39,892 nt of DNA from positions 1 through 39,892 of the IMG/VR virus record IMGVR_UViG_3300021131_000019; one strand, 5' to 3'. Source of the DNA: a virus. The position numbers were made by a program, and so were the translations under genes. Shown piece by piece: positions 31,523 to 37,947 of the stretch; positions within the stretch are counted from its first letter, which is position 1; every line of letters begins with the position of its first letter. A model generated the notes under the pieces. The model searched no databases. It saw nothing but the letters and a program-made list of their open reading frames with translations, and was not told the origin of the DNA.

Positions 31523-31968
31523 ATGAAGCATTAGAATTTGATAAGCAAGGTTTTGATTTAACTATGCTGAGTGAGTCTCTAATGCTAGAGGCTTACCCTG
31601 ATCCCGCTACAGGATCACATCCCTACACCATTGGCTACGGCCATACGGGTCCTGAAGTTCACCCTGGAATGCGTATCACACAAGGTGTTGCGCTGTCTTT
31701 TCTAGTAGATGACGTTATCAAATGTGAGAAAGCTATTAAGAATCTTGTGGAAGTGCCTCTTACACAAGAACAATTCGATGCGCTTGTTGACTTTACTTTC
31801 AATTTAGGTGTATATAATCTGGCTAATTCGACTCTGTTGAAGCTTATCAATCAGAAGCGAATGATGGAAGCTGACCGCGAGTTCTTTAAATGGAATAAGG
31901 CTGGTGGGAAGGTATTAAATGGTCTTGTAAAACGAAGGGCGGCAGAAGCTGCAATGTTTGATGTTTAG
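31519..31968 (+). CDS. Endolysin, GH24 (T4 lysozyme-type) muramidase
   Basis: A 149-residue glycoside hydrolase family 24 enzyme that cleaves the MurNAc-GlcNAc bond of peptidoglycan. The catalytic residues are visible: E19 in LSESLMLEAYPDPA, D28, and T37 in YTIGYGHT. The FDALVDFTFNLGVYNLANST helix and the closing LVKRRAAEAAMF are typical of the family. The usual length is 145-165. There is no signal peptide or SAR anchor, so export depends on the holin. The loop between D28 and T37 is three residues longer than in T4 lysozyme. Confidence 0.95.
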   Translation: MNEALEFDKQGFDLTMLSESLMLEAYPDPATGSHPYTIGYGHTGPEVHPGMRITQGVALSFLVDDVIKCEKAIKNLVEVPLTQEQFDALVDFTFNLGVYNLANSTLLKLINQKRMMEADREFFKWNKAGGKVLNGLVKRRAAEAAMFDV

Positions 31969-32446
31969 TCTTGTATTGCCATTTCTGTCTTTATACAAAC
32001 GCTGGTTTGAAATAGGCGTTATTGCTTTGGTTTTTGCTGGATGTGTGTACGGCGTACATACATACGACAAGTATCAACAAAGCATAGGTGAAGCCCGTGT
32101 TCAAGCTTTGTGGGACAAAGAAAAAGTAGAGTCTGCCGCCCTGACAGTAAAACGTACTGAAGAACTGCAAAAGGAAAAGGATGATGCTCTTAATCAAGCA
32201 GATCAACACCGCAAAGCATTACTTGCTGTTGCCGCTAGTGCTTCTAAGTCTAGTCGGGTGTTCGACAGCACCCTCGCAACCAACCTTGCAACCGAGTCTC
32301 AAGCTTCCAGAGATGCCCTTGCCATCTACACCTCAACCCTCAGTTCCGTACTCTCAGAGTGCCAACGAGCGTATACAGGAATGGCAAAAGAAGCTGACGG
32401 TCACGCCTCAGACTCCTTGATGTACCAGCGAGCGTGGCCGAAATGA
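31961..32446 (+). CDS. Rz: i-spanin (Rz-like)
   Basis: A 161-residue inner-membrane spanin: a short cytoplasmic N-terminus, one membrane helix at about residues 16-35 (FEIGVIALVFAGCVYGVHTY), then a long periplasmic coiled coil (VQALWDKEKVESAALTVKR; TEELQKEKDDALNQADQHRK) and a C-terminal part able to bind Rz1. ATG 31961 is preferred to the TTG at 31958; the gene overlaps the end of the endolysin. Rz and Rz1 fuse inner and outer membranes in the last step of lysis. The complete Rz1 gene lies inside it in another frame. Confidence 0.88.
   Translation: MFSLVLPFLSLYKRWFEIGVIALVFAGCVYGVHTYDKYQQSIGEARVQALWDKEKVESAALTVKRTEELQKEKDDALNQADQHRKALLAVAASASKSSRVFDSTLATNLATESQASRDALAIYTSTLSSVLSECQRAYTGMAKEADGHASDSLMYQRAWPK
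32181..32420 (+). CDS. Rz1: o-spanin lipoprotein (Rz1-like), embedded in Rz
   Basis: A 79-residue outer-membrane lipoprotein read in the +1 frame relative to Rz and lying wholly within it. It has a signal sequence with lysines K6 and K12, a hydrophobic stretch LLLPLVLLS, the lipobox SLVGC with lipidated Cys27, and a proline-rich mature part (STAPSQPTLQPSLKLPEMP). AAGGAAAAGG lies just before the ATG. Embedding of Rz1 in Rz is known from lambda. The mature protein ends in a charged helix (ANERIQEWQKKL). Confidence 0.9.
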   Translation: MMLLIKQINTAKHYLLLPLVLLSLVGCSTAPSQPTLQPSLKLPEMPLPSTPQPSVPYSQSANERIQEWQKKLTVTPQTP

Positions 32447-32784
32447 AAGTAAAGAATGTGCCTAACAAGGATCAAGCAGCATCCTTTCATAAGCACATAT
32501 TGTATTGGCAACAGAAACTCAGTCTTTTAGATTGGCGCATTGAAAAGATCAACAGAGTTCCACGGGGTGCGATGGCCTGTGTGAGCTTTGATCCAGACGC
32601 TAGGCTGGCTATGTATCAGCTTGGTGATTTTGGCAGCGTAGAAATCAATGAAGAGTCTTTAAAAGAGACAGCACTTCATGAAGCATTGCACATCCTGTTG
32701 TATGACTTTAGACACCATAAAGACGATGAAGGTGTCGAACATCAAGTCATCAACATCCTGGAAAAGCTACTCATGGAGTTGTAA
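32443..32784 (+). CDS. Small HExxH zinc-metallopeptidase-like protein
   Basis: A 113-residue protein containing LKETALHEALHILLYDFRHH, in which HEALH (79-83) is the zinc-binding HExxH motif, and a downstream EGVEHQ that could give a third ligand (gluzincin- or SprT-like arrangement). The start at 32443 is set by an ATGA overlap with Rz. Similar short HExxH proteins are found in many phages; substrate unknown. It may act on a host or virion protein late in infection. Its stop overlaps the start of the next gene. Confidence 0.75.
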   Translation: MKVKNVPNKDQAASFHKHILYWQQKLSLLDWRIEKINRVPRGAMACVSFDPDARLAMYQLGDFGSVEINEESLKETALHEALHILLYDFRHHKDDEGVEHQVINILEKLLMEL

Positions 32785-33944
32785 TGGAAGACTTATCTTA
32801 TTTAACGCAGTATGCGACAGCACGACAGCTTGATTATTTAGAAGCAATTCAAAAGCATGGCAGCAATAACAAGGCTGCTAAAGAATTGAACATTAATCGG
32901 CGCATCATTGACCGAGCAATCAGGCAACTAAAGTTTGTTGCTGCTACTCAAGGTCTAGCCCCTACTTATGACATGGTTCACCCTGTTCCTGATGGGTTCA
33001 ATGTCAAAGGTGTTTCTACTTACTACGGCGATGATGGCAAGGTCAAAGGTCAATGGGTCAAGACCACAGCCGCTGCTGACAATGCTCTCAAGATTCGTGA
33101 TGCCTTTGTCGATGCCATGCGGGATGATTTACCTCGCTTTGACCCCATCAACAAAAACGTCATTACCGAAGCATCCCTACTGAATGTGTTTGTGTATGGT
33201 GACCCGCATATCGGCATGAGAGCTTGGGCTGAAGAATCGGGCGAGAACCACGATTTAGCCTTGGCTGAGACCTTGTTCACGGCAGCGCACGAAGACCTCG
33301 TAAAACGCGCTCCAGCGGCCTCCACAGCGATTATTTTGAACCTTGGCGATTACTACCATGCTGATGATGGCCGTAACGTCACTTTACGCTCTGGTCACAA
33401 CCTAGATGTTGATGGCCGCTATCAAAAGGTGCGTAAGGTTGGCTTCAGAATTTTGCGGTCTATGATTGATATGACATTGGAGCGCCACGATCAAGTTATT
33501 GTGTGGAATATCCCCGGCAACCATGATGACTTTTCAGCCATCGACCTCAGTTTGTGGTTGGAGATCGCTTACGAGAAGGAGCCACGGGTACAAGTTGACA
33601 CGAACCCATCGAAGTTCTACTTCTACAAACATGGGAAAACTATGCTTGCAGCGACTCACGGTGATACTTTGAAGCCCGATCAAATGCTTGGCGTCATGGC
33701 TTCTGACAAAGCAGAGATGTGGGGTCTCACGAGCTTCCGGTACGCTCACATTGGACACGTTCATCATAAAACCATGAAAGATTTGCCTGGGGTGGCTGTT
33801 GAGACACATCGGGTGTTACAACCGTCTGACCTGTATGCTCACTCACATGGTTATCGCAGCCAACGTGACGCTACTTGCATCACCTACCACGACACCTACG
33901 GGGAATACGCTAGGACCGTTGTAAACCCAGCGATTGTTAGCTAA
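32784..33944 (+). CDS. HTH-calcineurin-like metallophosphoesterase
   Basis: A 386-residue protein. Residues 12-50 (ARQLDYLEAIQKHGSNNKAA then ELNINRRIIDRAIRQL) are a helix-turn-helix of the kind used by phage regulators and terminases. Residues 135-335 are a calcineurin-like phosphoesterase with the complete metal set: GDPH (D140, H142), LGDYYH (D189), GNHD (245-248), ATHGD (H292) and IGHVH (H325/H327). It is likely a DNA- or RNA-directed phosphoesterase or nuclease targeted by its HTH. The stop overlaps the convergent minus-strand gene by 8 bases; no terminator separates the two. Confidence 0.88.
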   Translation: MEDLSYLTQYATARQLDYLEAIQKHGSNNKAAKELNINRRIIDRAIRQLKFVAATQGLAPTYDMVHPVPDGFNVKGVSTYYGDDGKVKGQWVKTTAAADNALKIRDAFVDAMRDDLPRFDPINKNVITEASLLNVFVYGDPHIGMRAWAEESGENHDLALAETLFTAAHEDLVKRAPAASTAIILNLGDYYHADDGRNVTLRSGHNLDVDGRYQKVRKVGFRILRSMIDMTLERHDQVIVWNIPGNHDDFSAIDLSLWLEIAYEKEPRVQVDTNPSKFYFYKHGKTMLAATHGDTLKPDQMLGVMASDKAEMWGLTSFRYAHIGHVHHKTMKDLPGVAVETHRVLQPSDLYAHSHGYRSQRDATCITYHDTYGEYARTVVNPAIVS

Positions 33945-34134
33945 GAATCTGGCGGCTGGAGTAATACTCTCCCATAGCTGCCATTTCGTCATCGCTGATA
34001 GGTGTTGCCATGTCGAACAACTCACCTGACTCAGCCAGCTCATAAATCTCGTCTATCAGGGCATCCAGTTCTTCTTGAGTGCCTTCAAACTCGTCAAAGC
34101 ATCCTGGGGCGAATTCAACTTTTAGTTTTTGCAT
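33937..34134 (-). CDS. Small acidic hypothetical protein, end of early-left operon
   Basis: A 65-residue, strongly acidic protein starting MQKLKVEFAPGCFDEFEGTQ, with a helical acidic centre (EELDALIDEIYELAESGE). Behind GGAGCCACT. It lies beyond a terminator (34144-34178), so may be transcribed by read-through. Unknown; acidic small proteins of this type are sometimes DNA mimics, but there is no proof here. Confidence 0.75.
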   Translation of the reverse strand: MQKLKVEFAPGCFDEFEGTQEELDALIDEIYELAESGELFDMATPISDDEMAAMGEYYSSRQILS

Positions 34135-34143
34135 AGTGGCTCC

Positions 34144-34178
34144 AAAAAAATGGGGGTACTTGCTTTCGCTTTCCCCCC
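34144..34178 (-). terminator. Leftward terminator after SSB-like gene
   Basis: On the minus strand GGGGG (34177-34173) pairs with CCCCC (34156-34152) around a loop that contains the small palindrome GCGAAAGC, followed by A and seven T. Just upstream GTCC-TATC-GGAC (34182-34193) forms a second small hairpin. Confidence 0.65.
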
Positions 34179-34224
34179 TAAGTCCTATCGGACAACTACG
34201 AAACCACTATATCACTTACTAATG

Positions 34225-34512
34225 TCAGAACGGCACGTCATTATCCATGTCGTCAAACCCTGAACCGCCTCGACCAGAAGGAGCGCCACGGCGTGTAGGC
34301 TGGCTGCTCTGACGGGCAGGACGGTCACCATCAAACGGCTCACGAATCGATACTTTACCATCCCAATTACCTGCTGGGATAGTATCAAGGTTTAACCACT
34401 TGTCACCTTTGTCACCTTCGAAAAATGAGCCTAACTTTGCATAGCGTTTTTTCTTCTCGCCATTTTGTTCGTACTCACCAACTACTGCTACCAAATCAAA
34501 TCGTTTAAACAT
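34225..34512 (-). CDS. SSB-like single-stranded DNA-binding protein
   Basis: A 95-residue protein. The N-terminal 60 residues are beta-rich (FKRFDLVAVVGEYEQNGEKK; RYAKLGSFFEG; KWLNLDTIPAG) like a small OB-fold. A disordered G/R/S/P-rich linker follows (QSSQPTRRGAPSGRGGSG), and the end is DDMDNDVPF, matching the acidic DDDIPF tip by which bacterial SSB recruits partners. It probably coats ssDNA and works with the annealing protein encoded directly upstream. Strong ribosome-binding site AAGGAG. It is shorter than bacterial SSB and without the standard OB signature. Confidence 0.75.
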   Translation of the reverse strand: MFKRFDLVAVVGEYEQNGEKKKRYAKLGSFFEGDKGDKWLNLDTIPAGNWDGKVSIREPFDGDRPARQSSQPTRRGAPSGRGGSGFDDMDNDVPF

Positions 34513-34513
34513 A

Positions 34514-35146
34514 TTAAGCTCCTTTTGCTTTCTTCAACGCCGTTCTCACCTTGGAATCAAGCTGATTAAACAGCCACACTTTTTGGTCAGCCTCTAGTGC
34601 TGCCTCTTCTATCATTGCAAGAGCATTGGCTGCTTTGCCATCATTTACTAGGTCAACGGTAGTCGCTGCCATGTCTCGCAAGAAGTCTTTCTCGTTTTCG
34701 TCAATGGTGTCTTCACCAATGCCGCCACGAGGCGTTACAACAGGAGAGGGTCCTTTTCTAGCCACTTCACCCTCTTCTGGAAGGTCTTCACCCGCGTATA
34801 TATAGAGACCCAAGCCATGCAACGACACCGCTTTGGTCATGCAACGCATGATGGCCGTGTTAACTGCAAAGCTATCAGGGTTCAGGATAGGTTTGTTGCG
34901 GTAGTCCATAACAGGCAACTGGCAGGTCATTGGCTTGTCAAACATGGTGACGGTTACCCACACCATTGCTGTGCCGTTAATGTCCATGTAGCACTTGTCA
35001 TTGAACATCTCGACCTTGAAGGTGGCCTTTGGATCGGCCTTTAACACCTCTGCCCAAGCCCAAGCCCAGCTTAGGTATGTCAGGTTGTTTTTACGCTCTG
35101 TATGGTCGTTTACGTTAGTGGCTAGTAGGTTCTTGATCTGTTCCAT
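34514..35146 (-). CDS. Sak-type single-strand annealing protein (DUF1071)
   Basis: A 210-residue recombinase. The N-terminal 130 residues match the Sak/DUF1071 pattern: RKNNLTYLSWAWAWAEVLKA, then VTVTMFDKPMTCQLPVMDYR and AVNTAIMRCMTKAVSLHGLG followed by LYIYAGEDLP. Sak belongs to the Rad52-like annealing proteins that pair complementary strands in phage recombination and DNA end repair. The C-terminus (from 140) is linker plus helices. SSB-like partner follows directly downstream, RusA and YbcO lie in the right arm. An exonuclease partner (Exo or RecE-like) is not visible. Confidence 0.9.
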   Translation of the reverse strand: MEQIKNLLATNVNDHTERKNNLTYLSWAWAWAEVLKADPKATFKVEMFNDKCYMDINGTAMVWVTVTMFDKPMTCQLPVMDYRNKPILNPDSFAVNTAIMRCMTKAVSLHGLGLYIYAGEDLPEEGEVARKGPSPVVTPRGGIGEDTIDENEKDFLRDMAATTVDLVNDGKAANALAMIEEAALEADQKVWLFNQLDSKVRTALKKAKGA

Positions 35147-35366
35147 TTACTTTTCCTAGTTTGTTATACATTTCTGCCGTTATTTCATTCATTGCTGCCA
35201 ATGCTTGTTTGAACGATTCAACTGAAGCACGTTCAACTACATACTGAATCTCTTTTTGCAGCTCAGGAAGCAGCGCCAACACCTTGTCGCCACCGTCATA
35301 AGAGCCGCCTAAAGAAATCCTTGTCAGGTAGCTTTCTATTTCTTTAAATATTTCATCTATTCTCAT
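35115..35366 (-). CDS. Small hypothetical protein
   Basis: An 83-residue helical protein (MRIDEIFKEIESYLTRISLG; QALAAMNEITAEMYNKLGK). The start at 35366 is chosen because it overlaps the upstream stop as ATGA; a longer frame from 35429 is possible but runs through the neighbour. It overlaps the Sak gene by 32 bases. No motif recognised. Confidence 0.7.
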   Translation of the reverse strand: MRIDEIFKEIESYLTRISLGGSYDGGDKVLALLPELQKEIQYVVERASVESFKQALAAMNEITAEMYNKLGKVNGTDQEPTSH

Positions 35367-35560
35367 TTGCTTTCCAATAGCTTTTCTAAATCGTGAATTG
35401 ATTTGTCTTTTTGCTCGATCTTTGCACACAGTTGACGAATTTGTGTTTCGAGAGCGTTGATGCGATATTCCATGCGAGGAATGTCTTCGCGATCATCGCG
35501 GTAATGTTGCTTTGCATAAGTTTTAATGTTGTCGATGATGACGTCTGGGTTGATTTTCAT
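35363..35560 (-). CDS. Small coiled-coil protein
   Basis: A 65-residue protein whose C-terminal two thirds form a coiled coil (YRINALETQIRQLCAKIEQ then KDKSIHDLEKLLESK). The start and stop both overlap neighbours as ATGA. Function unknown. Confidence 0.75.
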   Translation of the reverse strand: MKINPDVIIDNIKTYAKQHYRDDREDIPRMEYRINALETQIRQLCAKIEQKDKSIHDLEKLLESK

Positions 35561-35739
35561 GATTTGAATATGTAGAAGAGGATTAAAAATAAGGCAAACC
35601 CGCCGAGTATAAGAGCCGCTCTCTTAATGTTTTCAAAGTCCTCCATACCTGTATTAGCTATCTTAAAGATAGCTTGACCATCAGTTTCAAACCGGCACTC
35701 GTCCAATGTACGGGGGGTGCGTAAATGCGTTGCTTTCAT
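35557..35739 (-). CDS. Small protein with C-terminal membrane anchor
   Basis: A 60-residue protein: about 40 soluble residues, then one hydrophobic helix at residues 41-57 (AALILGGFALFLILFYIF) and KS. This is a tail-anchored layout. It starts behind AAAGGAAT with an ATGA overlap. A membrane-directed early protein of unknown function. Confidence 0.75.
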   Translation of the reverse strand: MKATHLRTPRTLDECRFETDGQAIFKIANTGMEDFENIKRAALILGGFALFLILFYIFKS

Positions 35740-35948
35740 ATTCCATTCCTTTCGTATAACTCAGTTCTCAAATAAACACACAAATCCAATACTTCCTCGT
35801 AAGCATCTTGTAAAGTATCCCGCCCGTTGTGAGGTTGTAGGGGGGTCTTGTATTTCTGACGGCCAAAAAAGTCTCTGGCAATCATGTCTTTCATTACTAA
35901 ATCCCAGGCTGCTGGGTATTTGTTGGGGATGGGATCAGGCTGTTCCAT
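35736..35948 (-). CDS. Small MazG/dATP-dGTP diphosphohydrolase N-domain-like protein
   Basis: A 70-residue helical protein with KYKTPLQPHNGRDTLQDAYE followed by EVLDLCVYLRTELYER. The NGRD-DAYEE-LDL-VYLR pattern is that of the small all-alpha proteins grouped with the dATP/dGTP diphosphohydrolase N-terminal (MazG-like) family of phages. The E-E-x-x-D arrangement could bind a metal and nucleotide. At 70 residues it is only the core, so enzymatic activity is uncertain. The stop overlaps the next start (ATGA), and its first 52 bases overlap the HTH gene upstream. Confidence 0.65.
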   Translation of the reverse strand: MEQPDPIPNKYPAAWDLVMKDMIARDFFGRQKYKTPLQPHNGRDTLQDAYEEVLDLCVYLRTELYERNGI

Positions 35949-36277
35949 ACATTGTCCAAGCTAGGAGTTGTTAATAATTTCTTTCGAGCGCGGTAGTTAG
36001 CCGCTATCTGAGCGCGGGTCAAAGTTGACCGTTTCGCATCAGGTTTCTTGCCAATCATAAAGATCGGTTTGCAATCACGTCCTTTGCTGTCTTTTTCCCA
36101 ATCAGCAATATGGACCGCCCTTGCTTTGTGAAGCGCCCTCGTGTATTGATACACGGTTTGCTTGTGCAATCCTGTTTCTTCTGCAAGCTCGTCAGCAGAC
36201 CTTGTGCCTTCCAGTAGCAGCTTAATCAGGATCGCATAACTTAACGCATTCATTCTCACCACGACAATATCTTCCAT
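35897..36277 (-). CDS. Winged-helix/HTH regulator-like protein
   Basis: A 126-residue protein. Residues 15-60 (AILIKLLLEGTRSADELAEE and TGLHKQTVYQYTRALHKARA) are a clear winged HTH. The C-terminal part contains LTRAQIAANYRARKKLL, a second basic helix. It follows another HTH protein directly, so the two may form a regulatory pair in the early-left operon. An alternative start at 36253 (MNALSY) is placed behind GGTGAG right after the upstream stop and is at least as likely as the one at 36277. Confidence 0.75.
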   Translation of the reverse strand: MEDIVVVRMNALSYAILIKLLLEGTRSADELAEETGLHKQTVYQYTRALHKARAVHIADWEKDSKGRDCKPIFMIGKKPDAKRSTLTRAQIAANYRARKKLLTTPSLDNVWNSLIPSPTNTQQPGI

Positions 36278-36555
36278 TCACGCTCGTTACGGCCAGCTTT
36301 AGATTTAACGTGCCGACCAGTTAAGACCACTACGCCGCCACGGTGCATCTCACCAAGCCTACGAGCGATTTGAGCGCCGTCCAGACCTGTCACCTCTGCG
36401 ATGCCATCCTTGCCCATAGGCCCGTGAGCGCGTAAAGCTTTAAGGATGACCTGATAGTGGCTGGCTGCTACTTTCTTAGCTTGTTGAGCCGCTAATTTGC
36501 TTGTAATGGGGTCTGAAATACGAGCCTTAGTTAGCTCCCACAATTCTTTAAGCAT
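36256..36555 (-). CDS. Winged-helix DNA-binding protein
   Basis: A 99-residue protein. Residues 30-75 (SHYQVILKALRAHGPMGKDG, then IAEVTGLDGAQIARRLGEMH) form a winged HTH, followed by a wing VVVLTGRHVKSKAGRNEREW. It is a candidate regulator, possibly of replication or early transcription. Its ATG overlaps the stop of the membrane microprotein upstream (TAATG). Confidence 0.8.
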   Translation of the reverse strand: MLKELWELTKARISDPITSKLAAQQAKKVAASHYQVILKALRAHGPMGKDGIAEVTGLDGAQIARRLGEMHRGGVVVLTGRHVKSKAGRNEREWKILSW

Positions 36556-36680
36556 TACTTTCTCCTATTAAATAATTCATCATGGACTTGCTCCCAAAAG
36601 TTAGGGAACAGGTTGTCCAAGATGAGAACAAAAACAAAAGCTATAAAACCTGCCATTAAAAAGAATGTGAAGTCTGCCAT
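36555..36680 (-). CDS. 41-residue membrane microprotein
   Basis: The frame MADFTFFLMAGFIAFVFVLI then LDNLFPNFWEQVHD has one hydrophobic helix (residues 4-21) and a charged C-terminus. The ATG overlaps the stop of the 36-residue gene upstream (TGATG) and its TAA overlaps the next ATG (TAATG). This exact fit supports translation. Confidence 0.65.
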   Translation of the reverse strand: MADFTFFLMAGFIAFVFVLILDNLFPNFWEQVHDELFNRRK

Positions 36681-36790
36681 CAGAACATCACCAGATCGAA
36701 GTAAGCCCTCACGAACTGTTTAGCAGCCTCAAAACGGCCACGGCTTCGTGCGAGTCGATACATAGTCTTTGCGTAATCCATGCGAGTCAT
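36680..36790 (-). CDS. 36-residue basic microprotein
   Basis: The frame MTRMDYAKTMYRLARSRGRF then EAAKQFVRAYFDLVMF is a single amphipathic, basic helix with R and K on one side and aromatic residues on the other. Ribosome-binding site GAAAGGGAAA. It is coupled by TGATG to the next gene. It could bind nucleic acid or membrane. Confidence 0.6.
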   Translation of the reverse strand: MTRMDYAKTMYRLARSRGRFEAAKQFVRAYFDLVMF

Positions 36791-36792
36791 TG

Positions 36793-36960
36793 CTATTTCC
36801 CTTTCAGTTTTTTCTGCCAACAAAAGTTACAAATCCACTTACTACCCATATCTACGCCACCTGCTTGCTCTTTTTTTTCATTGCACCGGCTACATTCTTT
36901 GAGGGGGCGTGTATTTTTTAAGCCCCCAGGCAATCCAAGGGCTGTTTTTAAAAAGCTCAT
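36793..36960 (-). CDS. 55-residue zinc-ribbon microprotein
   Basis: The protein has two CxxC pairs, ECSRC (C23, C26) and ICNFC (C44, C47), with 17 residues between: a treble-clef or zinc-ribbon finger. N- and C-termini are basic (KKLKGK). Such minimal ribbons in phages often bind host RNA polymerase or DNA. Start in a TAATG overlap with the gene upstream. Confidence 0.7.
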   Translation of the reverse strand: MSFLKTALGLPGGLKNTRPLKECSRCNEKKEQAGGVDMGSKWICNFCWQKKLKGK

Positions 36961-37169
36961 TAATCAACCTCAACTTGTTGATTCAAAATCATTTCTTCAA
37001 TCATTTCGATATATTCTTCTTTGATAGCGTGAGTGACATCTTTATCACCGCAAAAAATGGCCTCAACTTGGCATTCAGGTTCAATGCGAGGCTCAAAGCG
37101 TGAGCCACGTTCTCCTGGTTCATAGTTGATCTTGATAACAAAACCTTCGTAATCTATGTAGTCAATCAT
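36960..37169 (-). CDS. Small acidic hypothetical protein
   Basis: A 69-residue protein: MIDYIDYEGFVIKINYEPGE, then ERGSRFEPRIEPECQVEAIF, and a helical acidic end (EEYIEMIEEMILNQQVEV). Behind GAGGTGACAAC, nearly the same leader as the gene upstream (GAGGTGACAGC). Function unknown. Confidence 0.75.
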   Translation of the reverse strand: MIDYIDYEGFVIKINYEPGERGSRFEPRIEPECQVEAIFCGDKDVTHAIKEEYIEMIEEMILNQQVEVD

Positions 37170-37178
37170 GTTGTCACC

Positions 37179-37388
37179 TCAGTTAATGCAATATTGATAA
37201 GCCATTTCAAACACCAGATCGCTATAAGCCTCTGACAACTCACAGAGTTCTTCATCAGTCAGGGGTTCTTTGGTGTCAGCCCAAAAGCCGTCATTGAAAT
37301 GGGCTTCACAAAAGTCTGGGTAATCGCGGCTGTCAACGCCGCCAACAGACAGATCAAGAATCTCACGGTTTTTGTAGACGATTCTCAT
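37179..37388 (-). CDS. Small acidic hypothetical protein
   Basis: A 69-residue protein with an N-terminal beta part (MRIVYKNREILDLSVGGVDS) followed by DYPDFCEAHFNDGFWAD and an acidic helix (LTDEELCELSEAYSDLVFEM). Similar in size and layout (beta start, acidic helix end) to its neighbour at 36960, so the two may be distant paralogues. The start overlaps the upstream stop (ATGA). Confidence 0.75.
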   Translation of the reverse strand: MRIVYKNREILDLSVGGVDSRDYPDFCEAHFNDGFWADTKEPLTDEELCELSEAYSDLVFEMAYQYCIN

Positions 37389-37564
37389 GCTGTCACCTCG
37401 ATTTGAACGGTGGAAGCAACACGGTCAGCCGTGGTCTTGAAGCAAGCAAGAATGGTTGCCCATTCGTTGACCTGATCCATAGACCATTCGTGTTCGTGGT
37501 TGGGTTTGTATTTTTCCAAGTAGGCTGCTGCCCGTTGGATCATGTGCAAGTCGATGCTATTCAT
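37385..37564 (-). CDS. 59-residue hypothetical protein, first gene of early-left operon
   Basis: The frame MNSIDLHMIQRAAAYLEKYK then PNHEHEWSMDQVNEW encodes a small helical protein. Ribosome-binding site is weak (GAAAG, nine bases from ATG). It lies about 50 bases downstream of the leftward promoter (37614-37643) and its stop overlaps the next start (ATGA), so it is the operon's first gene. Function unknown. Confidence 0.65.
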   Translation of the reverse strand: MNSIDLHMIQRAAAYLEKYKPNHEHEWSMDQVNEWATILACFKTTADRVASTVQIEVTA

Positions 37565-37613
37565 ATAAGTACTTTCGTATCAAACGTCCCTGCGATGTGC
37601 TGAACGTGACGCT

Positions 37614-37643
37614 AGTATAACCACACTTATCAATCATGGTCAA
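37614..37643 (-). promoter_or_regulatory. Leftward early promoter (PL-like)
   Basis: On the minus strand TTGACC (37643-37638) and TATACT (37619-37614) are 18 bases apart. Both are close to the sigma70 consensus. It drives the early-left operon. Confidence 0.75.
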
Positions 37644-37650
37644 CACTATT

Positions 37651-37667
37651 TGTAAAGAATTGTAAAG
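37651..37667 (+). repeat. TGTAAAG direct repeat, possible Cro operator
   Basis: TGTAAAG occurs at 37651-37657 and 37661-37667, exactly 10 bp apart, so both copies lie on the same DNA face. They sit between the leftward promoter and the cro-like gene, where a regulator would control both directions. Confidence 0.45.
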
Positions 37668-37717
37668 TATAGGTCTGCCTAAGTTGTGATAACATAGCGC
37701 ATCTTATAGGAGTGTGT

Positions 37718-37900
37718 ATGGAATTCTCAAAGGAAAAGGCGATTCAACTTGCTGGTGGTCAGCAGCGCCTTGCAGAGCTACTAGGCATCAGCCAACCATC
37801 GGTAAGCCAATGGAAAAAAAATGTGCCTATAGCTCGTGTGTGGCAGTTGCGTGTTTTGAAGCCGGATTGGTTTATTTTGAAAGAAGCTGAACCAACCTAA
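37718..37900 (+). CDS. Cro-like repressor (P22 Cro/YdaS type)
   Basis: A 60-residue protein. Residues 8-35 (AIQLAGGQQRLAELLGISQP then SVSQWKK) form a helix-turn-helix; the GISQPSVSQWKKNVP core is very close to that of P22 Cro. ATG 37718 lies 5 bases behind AGGAG; a GTG at 37712 falls inside that site and is rejected. It should bind operators in the adjacent 150-bp gap and control both early promoters. A rightward -10-like TGTGATAACAT lies at 37686-37696 without a good -35. No CI-type partner gene is present between the divergent operons. Confidence 0.88.
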   Translation: MEFSKEKAIQLAGGQQRLAELLGISQPSVSQWKKNVPIARVWQLRVLKPDWFILKEAEPT

Positions 37901-37947
37901 ATTTTTGTGATACAGTTCTTTCCGTTGCTGTGGTAGGCAATGAATTT

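Noticed and set aside
35736-35948. Evidence for a 2-aminoadenine (Z) genome
   Set aside because: The MazG-like protein alone is not enough. No PurZ, DatZ or special DNA polymerase is present.
35717-35974. Plus-strand frame in the early-left operon
   Set aside because: It is antisense to several coupled minus-strand genes and lacks a start signal.
37403-37603. Plus-strand frame of 66 codons opposite the first early-left gene
   Set aside because: The minus-strand 59-codon frame is bounded by an ATGA overlap and lies behind a promoter; the plus frame has neither.
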